The notes under the pieces were generated by a model. That model was not told the origin of the DNA, did no database searches, and saw only the letters and a program-made list of their open reading frames with translations. Of a DNA stretch of 64,000 nt, positions 31,072 through 40,891 are shown in pieces. The position numbers were made by a program, and so were the translations under genes. Source of the stretch: Caecitellus pseudoparvulus (lineage: Eukaryota; Bigyra: Bicosoecida); assembly GCA_965644315.1 (NCBI GenBank), contig CBFFRQ010000013.1, forward strand, positions 682,001 to 746,000, in the 5' to 3' direction. Each line of letters begins with the position of its first letter. The stretch's first letter is position 1.

Positions 31072-32640
31072 TCACTGGATCAAGCCCTCAGCCTCAGCTT
31101 CGGCACGAAGCTGAGCAAAATACTTCGCGTTCAATGTGCCCTCGAACGGCGTCCTTTGGAGTTGCCTTGGACCAGTCAGCCTCATAAGTTCCCTGACGGT
31201 GTCCCGCTTCGGGCCCTTGATGTCCAACAGGTTGCCTGGATCTCGGCGGGGGCGCTCAGTGGGCTCTTTGCGCTCCCGTGCGTGCACGTCAATCAGGCGG
31301 TCTCCAGACAGGGCCAGCAACTCGCGAACCACAAGGTGTTGATTTGCCTTAACAGCAGTCCACAGAGGTGCCTCCGGTCCCTCGTCATCAGGCGCATGGA
31401 CGTCAACATACCTGTCCCCAGTCAAGCTCAGCAGGCAGCGCAGGCACTTCACCCGACCCTTGGCACAAGCAATGCGCAGCAAGGCTTCGGGGCCCTTGGC
31501 GTCAGCCCGGTGCACATCAAAGGCTTGATCGCCCTTTAGAGACAGCAGCAACTCGAGCATTTCCAAGTGCCCACGAGCACAAGCGTAGCGCAAAACCGAG
31601 TCAGCTCCGGATGAGCCCTCTGCATGCACATCCACTGCCCGATCTCCCTCCAGCGCGAGTAGCAAGCGCACGACTTGGCTGCGACCCAAGTATGATGCTC
31701 GTCGGAATGCTGCTTCTGGGCCTGCATCATCACTTGCGTGCACATTCACGCGACGCTCCCCTGTCAGGCCCAGAAGCAGCTCAACCACCTCCACGTGGCC
31801 AGCCTGGCAAGCTGCCCGAAAGGCCGCCTCCGGCCCATGCTCATCAGCCGCGTGCACATCAATCTGCCTGTGACCTTGCAGCGCCAGGAGGGACTGCACC
31901 ACCTCCACGCTCCCACTTTCGCAAGCCCGGACCAGGGCCGTAGGGCAGGCATGGACGTCAACCTGCCTCTCTCCGCCCAGCTTCAACAGATACTGCACGA
32001 CTTCTAACTGCCCACCTCTGCACGCAGCCGCAAAGGCTGCCTCGGGAACCCCATCAATGGTGGCATTTACATCGACTGCCTGAGCTCCCTTCAAAGCCAG
32101 AAGCTCATGCACAACAGGAAGGTGGCCGTTGCTGCATGCCCAAACCAACGCAGTCACTCCATGTGAGAAGACGGCGTTCGTGTCCACTTGCAAGGGGCCC
32201 TCCAGCCACAGAAACTCACGAACTACTTGCAGGTGCCCAAACAAGCATGCGCTGGCGAAGGAGTACTCGAGGAAGAACTCGTTGGGCTGCCGCGAAGTCA
32301 GCTGCAGTCCGCCGAGGTAGTCCAGCACCAAGCGCACGACCACGAGCCGGCCTCCCCGCGCCGCCAGCACCAGACCTTCCCCTGATCCTAATTGAAATGA
32401 CTTGAAAAGGTCGAAGGGGTGCGTCGCATGCAGCTCTAAGAGCTCCCGGACGCTGCCGACAGCGCCCATCGAACAGGCATGAGCAAAAGCGGCCTCTGCT
32501 GCCTCAGCGTCGAACTTCCCTTGCGCCAGCTGCTGCCTTAGTGGAATCATTCCACCCTCTGTGCGGTCAAATGAAATGCGAATATGAGGGGCCTTGGGCG
32601 CATCGCTCCGCGCCTCTCCCGGCACGCGCTCGCTCGACAT
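31072..32640 (-). CDS. Ankyrin-repeat protein with 'GDR.VDVHA' loops
   Basis: Single exon, 522 aa. About ten ankyrin-like repeats of 38-42 residues cover residues 45-465. Each has the helix pair (EAAFRAACQAGHVEVVELLL and relatives) but an extended loop of the form L-x-L-x-G-D-R-x-V-D-V-H-A. The spacing is longer than the 33-residue canonical repeat. The N-terminal 40 and C-terminal 50 residues are charged and unlike the repeats. No catalytic domain is present; the protein is likely a binding scaffold. Highly regular repeats suggest recent internal duplication. Partner and location cannot be told. Confidence 0.85.
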   Translation of the reverse strand: MSSERVPGEARSDAPKAPHIRISFDRTEGGMIPLRQQLAQGKFDAEAAEAAFAHACSMGAVGSVRELLELHATHPFDLFKSFQLGSGEGLVLAARGGRLVVVRLVLDYLGGLQLTSRQPNEFFLEYSFASACLFGHLQVVREFLWLEGPLQVDTNAVFSHGVTALVWACSNGHLPVVHELLALKGAQAVDVNATIDGVPEAAFAAACRGGQLEVVQYLLKLGGERQVDVHACPTALVRACESGSVEVVQSLLALQGHRQIDVHAADEHGPEAAFRAACQAGHVEVVELLLGLTGERRVNVHASDDAGPEAAFRRASYLGRSQVVRLLLALEGDRAVDVHAEGSSGADSVLRYACARGHLEMLELLLSLKGDQAFDVHRADAKGPEALLRIACAKGRVKCLRCLLSLTGDRYVDVHAPDDEGPEAPLWTAVKANQHLVVRELLALSGDRLIDVHARERKEPTERPRRDPGNLLDIKGPKRDTVRELMRLTGPRQLQRTPFEGTLNAKYFAQLRAEAEAEGLIQ

Positions 32641-32883
32641 GATGGCTCAAGGTTCGTTTCACCCGCGTTTCAGCAACTGCCGCCACTTGTCCCTGCAATG
32701 TCGCGAAAGCAGGACACTGAAGACGCAAGGGCACAATGGCACCTCCTTTGGTGTGCTTGCAGGGGGGTTCTGGCCGGCAGCCAAGTCAAGCGTGTTGAAT
32801 TTGCTGAAGGTGGGACAGAGCCCAATCAACCCTGCGTCGTCGTTCCCGTGCGCTTGCGATAAGGCGGGGGGCGATTGCTTTGT

Positions 32884-35800
32884 TCAAGATTCACTTCCGG
32901 AGCTGGCCAAAGGGGCCTGGGCTGCTTGATTCAGCCCGATGATGGCCACACTTGTGTTGTCCACTGTGCTGAGCGTCATGGCTTTCTTGACCAGCGCCGC
33001 AGCGGCGAGCTGAACATCTTGGGACCGCTCAACCAAGAACCGACGAGTAAAATTGACTGCTTCTTGGGACGACAGGACATCCCACAGCCCATCGCTTGCA
33101 ATGATGAGGAACTCATCCCCTGGGCACAGGACAACGCCAGTCACTTCAGGGGCAGCGGTGAGAGGGTCACTGGAAAACTCGCTGCCCCACGCAGCCTGGC
33201 ATCGGAGCGCTTTGTGCTCTGCGTCACCAAACGCCCGGGAAACACCCAGCACGCCATTCAGCCGGCCGTTTGCAATCCAACCCCCAGCTGCTTCGATGCG
33301 AGCCTTCTCGGCTTCCACTTTGGGCTTGTGATCCTGCGTCAGGTTCACAGCCAACCCTTCGTGGCTCAGCACTGCGCGGCAGTCACCTGCGTTGGCCATG
33401 TACAGCACAAGCTCACGCCCACAGCGCCCAAAGACAGGGGACGTCGCCGCTGATTGGCTCCGCCGCAGAGCAGCAGCCAAGGCAGGTGGTGGAGGAGATG
33501 CTGTGCCCATACTCATACCCCTTGCCCGGACACCCGTGCCCGCCGCACAGTCTGTGAATGAGAAGCCGCCCACAGCCGACGCTGGGGGGGTGCATGCCTC
33601 TGATGCGGCCATTCGCGGGGTGGGCGGCGCAGCGGGCAAGTCCCCCCCTGCTCCCACCGCTTGCCACCTGAGCACCGCGACACAAGCTGTCGCGCCTGCA
33701 CAGGCGGCGCTCGCCGTGCCCTGCAACGATGCCCGTGCTTGCTGCTCACAGATCTCGGCGTCCAGCTCTGCAAACGCCCCCTCCAGGGCAGTAGACATGT
33801 CCCCTTCATCCTCGAACTCGCCTTGGGCTGCCAAGACCAAGTGGAGGCGGGCAGCCAAGGCTTCCGCGACAGCATCACCATTGTGCCCGTCAAAAATGCC
33901 AAAGTACGCCGTCTCAGGGGCGCCCTCCAAGCCCAACTGCTCTGCCATGTCCAGGAGCACCATGCTGCGGTCTTCCATGCCGGTGCGTGGGCCCGGGTCC
34001 TCCGCCACGCCAACCACCAACCCCATGCTGCTATTGCGGGCTGATTCGGGGGCTGACAGCGCTATGAGCTGCTCAGACGCTGCGCCAGCACTTGGCGTGT
34101 CAGTAGTCTGAGCTGTGTCCACTGTAGGACGCCCGCCTGCGCTGGTGCTTGGTGCGTGCACCCCCACGTCGCTGCTGCTGTGCGTTGACGCAGTGGAGCT
34201 GTCTGCCTCCAGGCGCACGTCAGGCAGGGGAAGCAGATCTGGGTCCGCGATGTCCGCTTCTGCGTCTCCCAGCATGTCATCCAGGGCTCCTTGAAAGTCA
34301 TCCAGGTCTGCCACCCCGCCACTGCCTGCTGCCGCAACAACAACGTCAGAGAAGTCGGAGTCAGAGTCACTCTCCGTGCTTGCTTCGGCGAAGTCATCAC
34401 TGGTGTCCGGCTTCATGCGCATTTTCAGCGTCTGGCGCCCTCGACTGCGCATGCGAGTCATGCTCTTTTGCCCGCCATCAGCGGCACTGCCACTGAGGGC
34501 GTCGCCCTCATGCCCGCTGCCAAGGCCGTAGCCACTGGTTGTCGCAATGGAGAGGCGGCCAGCCCCGCCCGCTCTGAAAATCACAGCCTTCTTCACCGTG
34601 CCCCCCTCCGTAGTTGTTCCTGAACCAGACTTGACCATGATGAAGTCCTCTTTCCGCGTCAGGCTGCGGCCGGAGTCCACAGACGCCGCAGATAGGCCTT
34701 CAAACATGGCTGCAGCGGGGGGGGCTTCTGGGACGGAGGCAGGGGAAAGCACCCCCCCGCTGGCTGAGCCACTGTGGTCGCGGGCAGCCGTGACAGACAA
34801 GTGATGCCGTCTTCGAACCACCCTACGGGATGGTCGGGCAGCAGGAAATGGCACCGTTGGCTGTCGGCAGGCGTGGAAGGAAGCGCAGCGCTGCAACCCA
34901 ACCGTCAAAGCTGCCACCGTGTACGTACTCAGATGCTGAGACACATGCACAGCGGCACTGGTGGTGGTGGAGGTCGAGTCAACCCGCCCTGGTGTTGAGC
35001 TGCGACTGGCGGCACCTGAAGGTGCGCCTTGCGTTGACGCCATGGACCGAAACGAGCCTGCTGTGCGCAACAATGCCCCGCTGCCAAGGACGCCAAGTGC
35101 GCCCCCACCAGCGGCAGCTGCGCCGCTTGCCGCGTCCACACGCGAACGTCGAGCGCTTTGGATGAGAGCACACTCGATGCTCGCTTTGCGCAGCCTCAGC
35201 ACGGCTGCGTGCTGCTCGCTCCCGCCTGCTTTCTCCGCTGCGGCACCGGAGGCAGCCCAGGCGCCCCACTCTGGGGAGCGTTCCAGCACTTGCGCTGCAC
35301 CTGCTCGCAGGTGTGCGACGCGGCCGCCCTGGAGTGGGCCTTGCAAGAACATGTGCATCGCCGGCGCCGACGCGGAGCGACGCAACCTTGCACCAGCGTG
35401 CAGGGTCGACCCCGCCAGCAGCCGGCGAGGGGAAGTGGCGGTGTTCCATAGCGCCTCTGCAGGGCCTGGCGCGCCCAGCAGCATCCCCAGAGCCTCCAGC
35501 GCCACCGCGGGCGCATTGCGGCGCATGGCTGCTGCTGCCTTGGGATGTTTGAGTGCTGCCCTGACTTGCTGGTGTTTGGTAGTGGAGGAGGAATTCCCAG
35601 ACCCTCCATCGTCCTCAGACGTGTCTACCAGCACTTCGGCTGCAGACAATAAGCTCAAGACACTGTGTGCTGAGCTCTGTCGTGCCAGACGATGGCGCTG
35701 GTCCTCCTGGTACCCATACAGCGCGGCGCCCAGAGACAGTGGACTGCCAAGCTCCCGTTCCTGGCCGCCTGCGTCCGTCGCTGCGGCTGGGGACGAAGCG

Positions 35801-38157
35801 TGCGGCCAGCTGACGGCGGCGTGCACTGCATCTTGCACCCTGCTCTGCAAGGGAGCCAGCTTGAACTCCACCCGCCGCGAACCCTCACTGGCATCTTGAA
35901 GGGACAGGTCAAGGGTAGACACGTCAGACAAGACAAATGCATGGACTTCCTGGGGGGACAGCGGGAAGTGCGAGGGGGCGTGGCCCGCTGCGCTGGGTGC
36001 GCACATTCGGGGCGTCACTTCTGAGGAGCTGTGGCCGCTGTCATCCACAGCGTCCACTCCACACGAGAGCCGGACAGCATCAAGCTGATCCTCAGATCCA
36101 GCCAATGACTCGGGCCCGGCGATGAATATGCTCTCCACCGTCGCAGTAGCACGGCTGGCATGCAGCGCCACCCGCCTCTGCTCCAGCATGGCATCCATGT
36201 CCTCACTGCTCAAGTTGTGGCCTCGCAGCAGCCGCAACTGCCGTCTTCGCAGCCGCTGGAGCTCTGCTTCTTCCCTTTGCTCATCCAACTGGGGCCGGTG
36301 CGCGCCACTGGCCCGCAGGCGGTCAGCTGCTGACCCGACCTGTGCCAGGAGCTCTGAACGGGAAGGCCGTGCTCGCAGCTTCCCCTTGGATGGTTTGAGG
36401 GCGTGGCGCTGGGGGAGCCTCGGTGCATCCAAGCGCACGTAGCGCGTGGGCGGCAGCGGGTAGATGCCCTCTAGCGTGGTCCAGTCATGCGCCATGACCT
36501 CTGCGAGGGTGGCTCGCTTCGCAGGGTCCGGCTCCAACATGTGCTGCAGGAGGTCTGTCAGGTGGGCTCCCAAGGACACAGGCCACTCGGGACGCACTCC
36601 GGCGGCATGCTTGGCGGCCAGCTCCAGCTCATTTGCTGCCATGATGGGGGGCGACCCCGTCACCAACATGAACAGTGTCGCACCCAGGGAGTACACGTCA
36701 GCCGCTCGCCCGGAGAAGGAGCAGGGGTCCTGGAACAGCTCTGGCGCCATGAACGCAGGCGTGCCGCGGGGTTCGTGCAGGACATCGTCGTAGTCGAAGT
36801 CAGAAGGTTGCTTTCCGACGAAGCTGTTGGCGGAGGGAGCGGCCTCCGGGGGCACGACCGCCGCTGTCCCGAAATCTGCCAGCTTTGCACCTTCCTCAGA
36901 CATGAGGATGTTGCTGGGCTTGATGTCCAGGTGCAGCACACGCTGGAAGTGCAGGTACTCCAGGCCCCGCAGGACATCACGAAAGCTTCGCCGCACCGTC
37001 TCCACGCTGAGACTTGCCTGCCCCTCCCTGTCCCCCATCAGCGGCCCCAGCGCCACGAACTCCTGCACCATGTACAGCTTGTCCTCCCCAGTCGCATTGA
37101 TTACTTCCAGCAACTGCACCACGTGCTTGTGCTGCAACTTCGTCATCACTTCTGCCTCTGCCATGAGCTGGGCATCTGTCAGGCCCAGCCGGCGCTTGCG
37201 CAGGGCAGCTTTGTCCACCACTTTCACGGCAACAGTGCGGAAAGCCGGCGAAGGGGACAGGTTCTTGCACAGGTACACTGTGCCGTACGCCCCTGCTCCG
37301 AGGCGCGACTGCACGACGTACTCGTTCCAGTGCAGGTGTCCCTTGCTGTCCTTATATGCGTGGATGGTGTGTGTTTCCCGCGCGTGCCGCTTGGAGGTTG
37401 ACACGAACTCCACGGAGCTCGCGCCAAGACTCAAGCCACTGGCGGCCACAGAGGCACGCAGCCGGCGGCGGTCCTCGGTCTCCCGCACAAACGTATCCAT
37501 GAGCCCCTCGATACCTGGGGACGCAGCACAAGCTTCCAAGTACGCAGCGCGGCTCAGCACCATGCACTCCACGGTGGGCGAGCGAGCGATGACGTGCGCG
37601 AGGCGGGGCTGGGACCGCATGACACTGTACTCGCCAAAGTGGTGCCCCGGGTGCAGTTTGGACAGCACCCTGTTCGGGCCACCGTCCTTGGGCGTCTCTT
37701 CGACGCTGACGGTGCCGCTGACGAGGATGAAGAACCTGTCGCCCTCTTCCCCTTGCCGCACTATGTGCTGGCCCTCCTCGAAGCTTTCCTCCGTCAAGCT
37801 GCCCAAGAAGACTTCCTGAGCGGCCTGAGAGAGACCTGCTGCTTGACACACACTTGTGATGACAGCGAACCAACTCTGCACTTCCACGGCTGGCGAGGCA
37901 GGCGTCTCGGATCCCTCCGGCCCAGGAGCGGCGGCCCCGCTTTCGTCCAGCGCCGACGCATCAGAAATCATTGCCAGGGCCTCGTCGTCGCCATAGATGG
38001 AACCATAGGAGGAGTCGGAGTCGGAATCAGATGCTAGCCCGGCCCCCGTGTGAGCGGGCACGGGAGGCGGCGCGACAACGCCTCCGCCCCCCGCACCAGG
38101 CACAGGACAAGGCGCACCCGTCACCTCCTCTCGCTTGTCCATGCCGCTCCTTTCCAA
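32884..38157 (-). CDS. Cyclic-nucleotide-binding / protein kinase / PP2C phosphatase fusion
   Basis: Single exon, 1757 aa. Residues 1-90 are acidic, Ser/Asp-rich. A cyclic-nucleotide-binding domain spans about 95-210, with a phosphate-binding cassette HFGEYSVMRSQPRLAHVIA that keeps Gly, Glu and the cassette Arg. A Ser/Thr kinase follows at about 279-562: glycine loop GAGAYG (287-292), VAVK Lys312, catalytic loop HLDIKPSN (Asp411, Asn416; the usual Arg of HRD is Leu), DFG 428-430, and GTPAFMAPE 465-473, closest in style to CaMKK/GRIK kinases. A long Ser/Ala-rich linker (about 600-1376) leads to a PP2C phosphatase (about 1380-1741) with metal-binding Asp in MEDR, FDGHNG, ASDGLWD and VDNTSVA; it carries an 80-residue low-complexity insert. 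A second-messenger sensor, kinase and phosphatase in one chain is predicted. Confidence 0.88.
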   Translation of the reverse strand: MERSGMDKREEVTGAPCPVPGAGGGGVVAPPPVPAHTGAGLASDSDSDSSYGSIYGDDEALAMISDASALDESGAAAPGPEGSETPASPAVEVQSWFAVITSVCQAAGLSQAAQEVFLGSLTEESFEEGQHIVRQGEEGDRFFILVSGTVSVEETPKDGGPNRVLSKLHPGHHFGEYSVMRSQPRLAHVIARSPTVECMVLSRAAYLEACAASPGIEGLMDTFVRETEDRRRLRASVAASGLSLGASSVEFVSTSKRHARETHTIHAYKDSKGHLHWNEYVVQSRLGAGAYGTVYLCKNLSPSPAFRTVAVKVVDKAALRKRRLGLTDAQLMAEAEVMTKLQHKHVVQLLEVINATGEDKLYMVQEFVALGPLMGDREGQASLSVETVRRSFRDVLRGLEYLHFQRVLHLDIKPSNILMSEEGAKLADFGTAAVVPPEAAPSANSFVGKQPSDFDYDDVLHEPRGTPAFMAPELFQDPCSFSGRAADVYSLGATLFMLVTGSPPIMAANELELAAKHAAGVRPEWPVSLGAHLTDLLQHMLEPDPAKRATLAEVMAHDWTTLEGIYPLPPTRYVRLDAPRLPQRHALKPSKGKLRARPSRSELLAQVGSAADRLRASGAHRPQLDEQREEAELQRLRRRQLRLLRGHNLSSEDMDAMLEQRRVALHASRATATVESIFIAGPESLAGSEDQLDAVRLSCGVDAVDDSGHSSSEVTPRMCAPSAAGHAPSHFPLSPQEVHAFVLSDVSTLDLSLQDASEGSRRVEFKLAPLQSRVQDAVHAAVSWPHASSPAAATDAGGQERELGSPLSLGAALYGYQEDQRHRLARQSSAHSVLSLLSAAEVLVDTSEDDGGSGNSSSTTKHQQVRAALKHPKAAAAMRRNAPAVALEALGMLLGAPGPAEALWNTATSPRRLLAGSTLHAGARLRRSASAPAMHMFLQGPLQGGRVAHLRAGAAQVLERSPEWGAWAASGAAAEKAGGSEQHAAVLRLRKASIECALIQSARRSRVDAASGAAAAGGGALGVLGSGALLRTAGSFRSMASTQGAPSGAASRSSTPGRVDSTSTTTSAAVHVSQHLSTYTVAALTVGLQRCASFHACRQPTVPFPAARPSRRVVRRRHHLSVTAARDHSGSASGGVLSPASVPEAPPAAAMFEGLSAASVDSGRSLTRKEDFIMVKSGSGTTTEGGTVKKAVIFRAGGAGRLSIATTSGYGLGSGHEGDALSGSAADGGQKSMTRMRSRGRQTLKMRMKPDTSDDFAEASTESDSDSDFSDVVVAAAGSGGVADLDDFQGALDDMLGDAEADIADPDLLPLPDVRLEADSSTASTHSSSDVGVHAPSTSAGGRPTVDTAQTTDTPSAGAASEQLIALSAPESARNSSMGLVVGVAEDPGPRTGMEDRSMVLLDMAEQLGLEGAPETAYFGIFDGHNGDAVAEALAARLHLVLAAQGEFEDEGDMSTALEGAFAELDAEICEQQARASLQGTASAACAGATACVAVLRWQAVGAGGDLPAAPPTPRMAASEACTPPASAVGGFSFTDCAAGTGVRARGMSMGTASPPPPALAAALRRSQSAATSPVFGRCGRELVLYMANAGDCRAVLSHEGLAVNLTQDHKPKVEAEKARIEAAGGWIANGRLNGVLGVSRAFGDAEHKALRCQAAWGSEFSSDPLTAAPEVTGVVLCPGDEFLIIASDGLWDVLSSQEAVNFTRRFLVERSQDVQLAAAALVKKAMTLSTVDNTSVAIIGLNQAAQAPLASSGSES

Positions 38158-38725
38158 AACCAGGACGTAAGACAGCCGAATCTGTTCGCGTTTCCCCGCG
38201 CCCTCAGCCGTGGCAACGCTTAGGCCCTGAGCTGCACTGTAGTTCGCAGTGGCGGAGCTGCCGAGTGTGGTGCCAGCACAAAATCCGCACAGCTACCAGC
38301 CTGAAGGCGCAGCGTGGAAGCCGGACAATCGCAAAGCGCGACTTGAATCGTAGTGACGGGTACGAGTAGAGGTGGGAATTTCGCCTGGTTGATTTGCTAA
38401 GACAACGACAAAGCGCCGAAATCGGTCAGCCCGATAAATTTAGTGGGGACGGGCAACTTGAGAGTCTCCGGGTCTTGTCTGAAATCTTGGGCTGCGGAAC
38501 TCAGGCCACTGTGTGCAGACCGCACGCTCGTGGACAAAACCGAGCACCCGCTGCATGAATCAGTAAGTGCTTCCCCTTCAGAGGAACAGTCTCGCTTTGC
38601 TGTTTGTGGGCAACAGCCTGGTTGGTCGTGTGAGGCAGCTTGTGAGCCTCGCTCAGGAGCGTTTGCAGGATTGGACTGATCGCGGCTCTTGTTTGGGCTG
38701 AGCGTGTACCTCTCCGAGAGTTCCA
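38158..38725. other. Divergent promoter region kinase/PP2C and thioredoxin-PUB genes
   Basis: A 568-nt spacer between divergent starts. Near the kinase start is GCGGGGAAACGCGAA (minus), E2F-like in appearance only. No gene or repeat is seen. Confidence 0.5.
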
Positions 38726-40841
38726 ATGGCCACTGGCTTCAGGCGCATTGCCAAGGCGATCGAAGCCCACCAAGCGGCGCTGTCCAGCTTGGACGGCGCT
38801 GACGCCGCTGCTGACCACGCCACCGTGCAAGCCATTGAGCAAGACGTGCAAGCAGTGTTGCAGCCAGCAGTGGAGCGCTTTGTAAAGCGCGCCCAAGAGA
38901 AAGACGAAGAGTCTCGCATTTATGGCCCGAAGATGGTCGCCAAGGTGAGGCCCGCGCGTGCTTTGGCGTGTCACATCCGCGTGCGGATTTTGCCGACAGT
39001 GAGGCAACGTGGCACACGCGGCTAGTACGTCATGTTTCGCGCTTGCATTGCTGGACTGCACAAGGCCTCCTCCATGTACCCAGATCAATGCCTTGGCGGC
39101 CGACTTTCAAGCCCTCCAGGCGGCTTTGGCCGCCCGTGCAGACACTGTTGCTTCCGAGGCAGCTGAAGCCGAGGCAAGAGCTGCGGCCGCTGCCGCAGCT
39201 GCAGAGGCTGAGCGAGTTGCCGTGCTGGAGCGGGAAGCCGCAGACCGGGCACTGGAGCGTGAGCAGCTGGCAGCTGAGCGCCAAGCCGCGAAAGCTGCCG
39301 CCGAGGCAGCCTCTGCTGAGAGCGTTGCGCTCGCCGACCAGCAAGCTGCCCGCCTGGCTGAGGCCAAAGCCGCCCGCGAAGCGGCACGTTTGGCAGAGGA
39401 AGAAGCATACAAGGAGCAGCAGCGCGAAGCCGCTCGTCAGAAGGAGCGCGAGGAGATGCAGCGCATGGCGGAGCAGCAGGCAGCTCGCCGAAGGCGTGCT
39501 GAGGCGGTGCTGGAGGCGGAGGCGAGGCGGGCAGCAGAGACGGGCGTTGCCCTGTCGGCACAGGGCCTGCAAGTGGGCCAAGTGAACGCAGTGGGGAGTC
39601 TTGCAGAACTGGATGGCGCCATCCAGGCAGCTTCTAGCGACCACATCCCGCTTGTGGTGGATTTCTTCGCCCCCTGGTGTGGGCCCTGTGTCCGCTTCGC
39701 GCCGCTGTTCGAAGCAGCGGCCAGCTCCAACCGCTCTGCGCTGTTCGTGAAGGTGAACTGCGATGCTGCTGCAGGTGTCTCTGCAGCCAAGCAGGTGCGG
39801 GCCTTCCCCACCTTCCACGTGTACGTGAGGGGGCAGCTACACACACAGTGGAGTGGTGCGGACCCGCAGAGGCTGCAGAGCGCGCTGCAGAGCGCTCTCG
39901 CGGCAGAAGAGGACGCGACCATGCAAGATGCCATGCGGCTGAGCATGGGCGATGGAGAAGTGGGCGCCTCCACCCCGCCCTCCGGCGCGGCTTCTGCCAC
40001 CGCATTGCCCGAATACGCACGCCTAGCCGACTCGCTGGCCCGGCGCCCAGCCGGAGGAGTCGTGGCAAAGCTTGCCAAGGCGCTGGACCTCCCCCAGTTC
40101 ACGGCTGCGGTCAAGGTGCTCCGGGCGTACGTGAAGAATGTCACAGAGCCTGCTAAGCGGGCAGACGAAAAGTACCGCACCATCAATGCTAGCAACGCGG
40201 CGTTCCAGGACAGGCTTGGCAAGCATGGCGACCTGGCAACGTTGGCCATGACCACCATTGGCTTCTCTCTAAGCAGTGATGGGAATTGGACCCTGCCTTT
40301 AGGCAACAGCGTGGGCGAAGCGGCAGCCGCTGACGCTCGCCCCGTGCTTGAGGCAGCTGTTCGCAACGCACTGGACGCAGCTCAGCCCCAGCCTTCCTTT
40401 GCTCCCGTCCCCACGGCGCCAAGCCGGCTAGGCTCACCTAGTGCAGGTGGTGGTGGGGGCTTGCAAGGTCTCCTGGCGAACCCAGGCATGATGGCAGCCG
40501 CACAGCAGTTCATGGGCGGTGGCGGCTTGGACCCAGGTATGCTGCAGCAGCTTGCAGGCAACCCCCAACTCGCGGCTATGGCACAGCAATTCCTCGGAGG
40601 CGGCGGTCCTGGGGGTGGCCTTGATCCCAGTGTATTGGCTGCAGCACAGGCAATGATGGGGGGCGCCGCCCCTGTGCAGCCCCCAGCCCCAGCCCCAGCC
40701 CCAGCGCGTGCAGCGCCCCAAGTCTCCCCACCTGCCGCAGCTGGCTCGGGCGGCTCAGGCGAAGACGGTGATGTCAGCGACTCCGAGCTGCATGCTGCTG
40801 TGTTTGCTGGTTTGTCTGGGCCAGATGAGGACGCCGTCTAA
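38726..40841 (+). CDS. Coiled-coil / thioredoxin / UIM / PUB / STI1-like protein
   Basis: Exons 38726-38944 and 39084-40841 (139-nt intron) give 658 aa. Order of parts: an N-terminal helical segment; a long Ala/Glu/Arg coiled coil (about 75-225); a thioredoxin domain with VVDFFAPWCGPCVRF (WCGPC near 271-275, both Cys intact) and AFPTFHVYVRGQ (cis-Pro); a UIM-like helix EEDATMQDAMRLSMGD (about 348); a PUB domain (about 384-481) with VLRAYVKNVTEP, EKYRTINASNAAFQDRL and LAMTTIGFSL; then two STI1-like NPGMMAAAQQFM/NPQLAAMAQQFL repeats and an acidic end. PUB domains bind the C-terminus of the p97/VCP ATPase, UIM binds ubiquitin, and STI1 repeats bind chaperones or clients. It is therefore probably a p97 cofactor with redox activity; this combination I infer, not recall. 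Confidence 0.82.
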
Positions 40842-40891
40842 GTCCGGGTGAACCACAGCCACCACTCCATTCTTGTACGCAATGCATGCAT

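Noticed and set aside
34961-35899. 312-codon open frame on the plus strand
   Set aside because: Antisense shadow of the low-complexity linker of the kinase/PP2C protein.
38170-38205. E2F-like GCGGGGAAACGC upstream of the kinase/PP2C gene
   Set aside because: A single occurrence with no supporting copies; kept only as a remark in the spacer entry.
40676-40706. CCCCAG tandem repeat
   Set aside because: It encodes the Pro/Ala linker near the end of the thioredoxin-PUB protein; ordinary low-complexity coding DNA.
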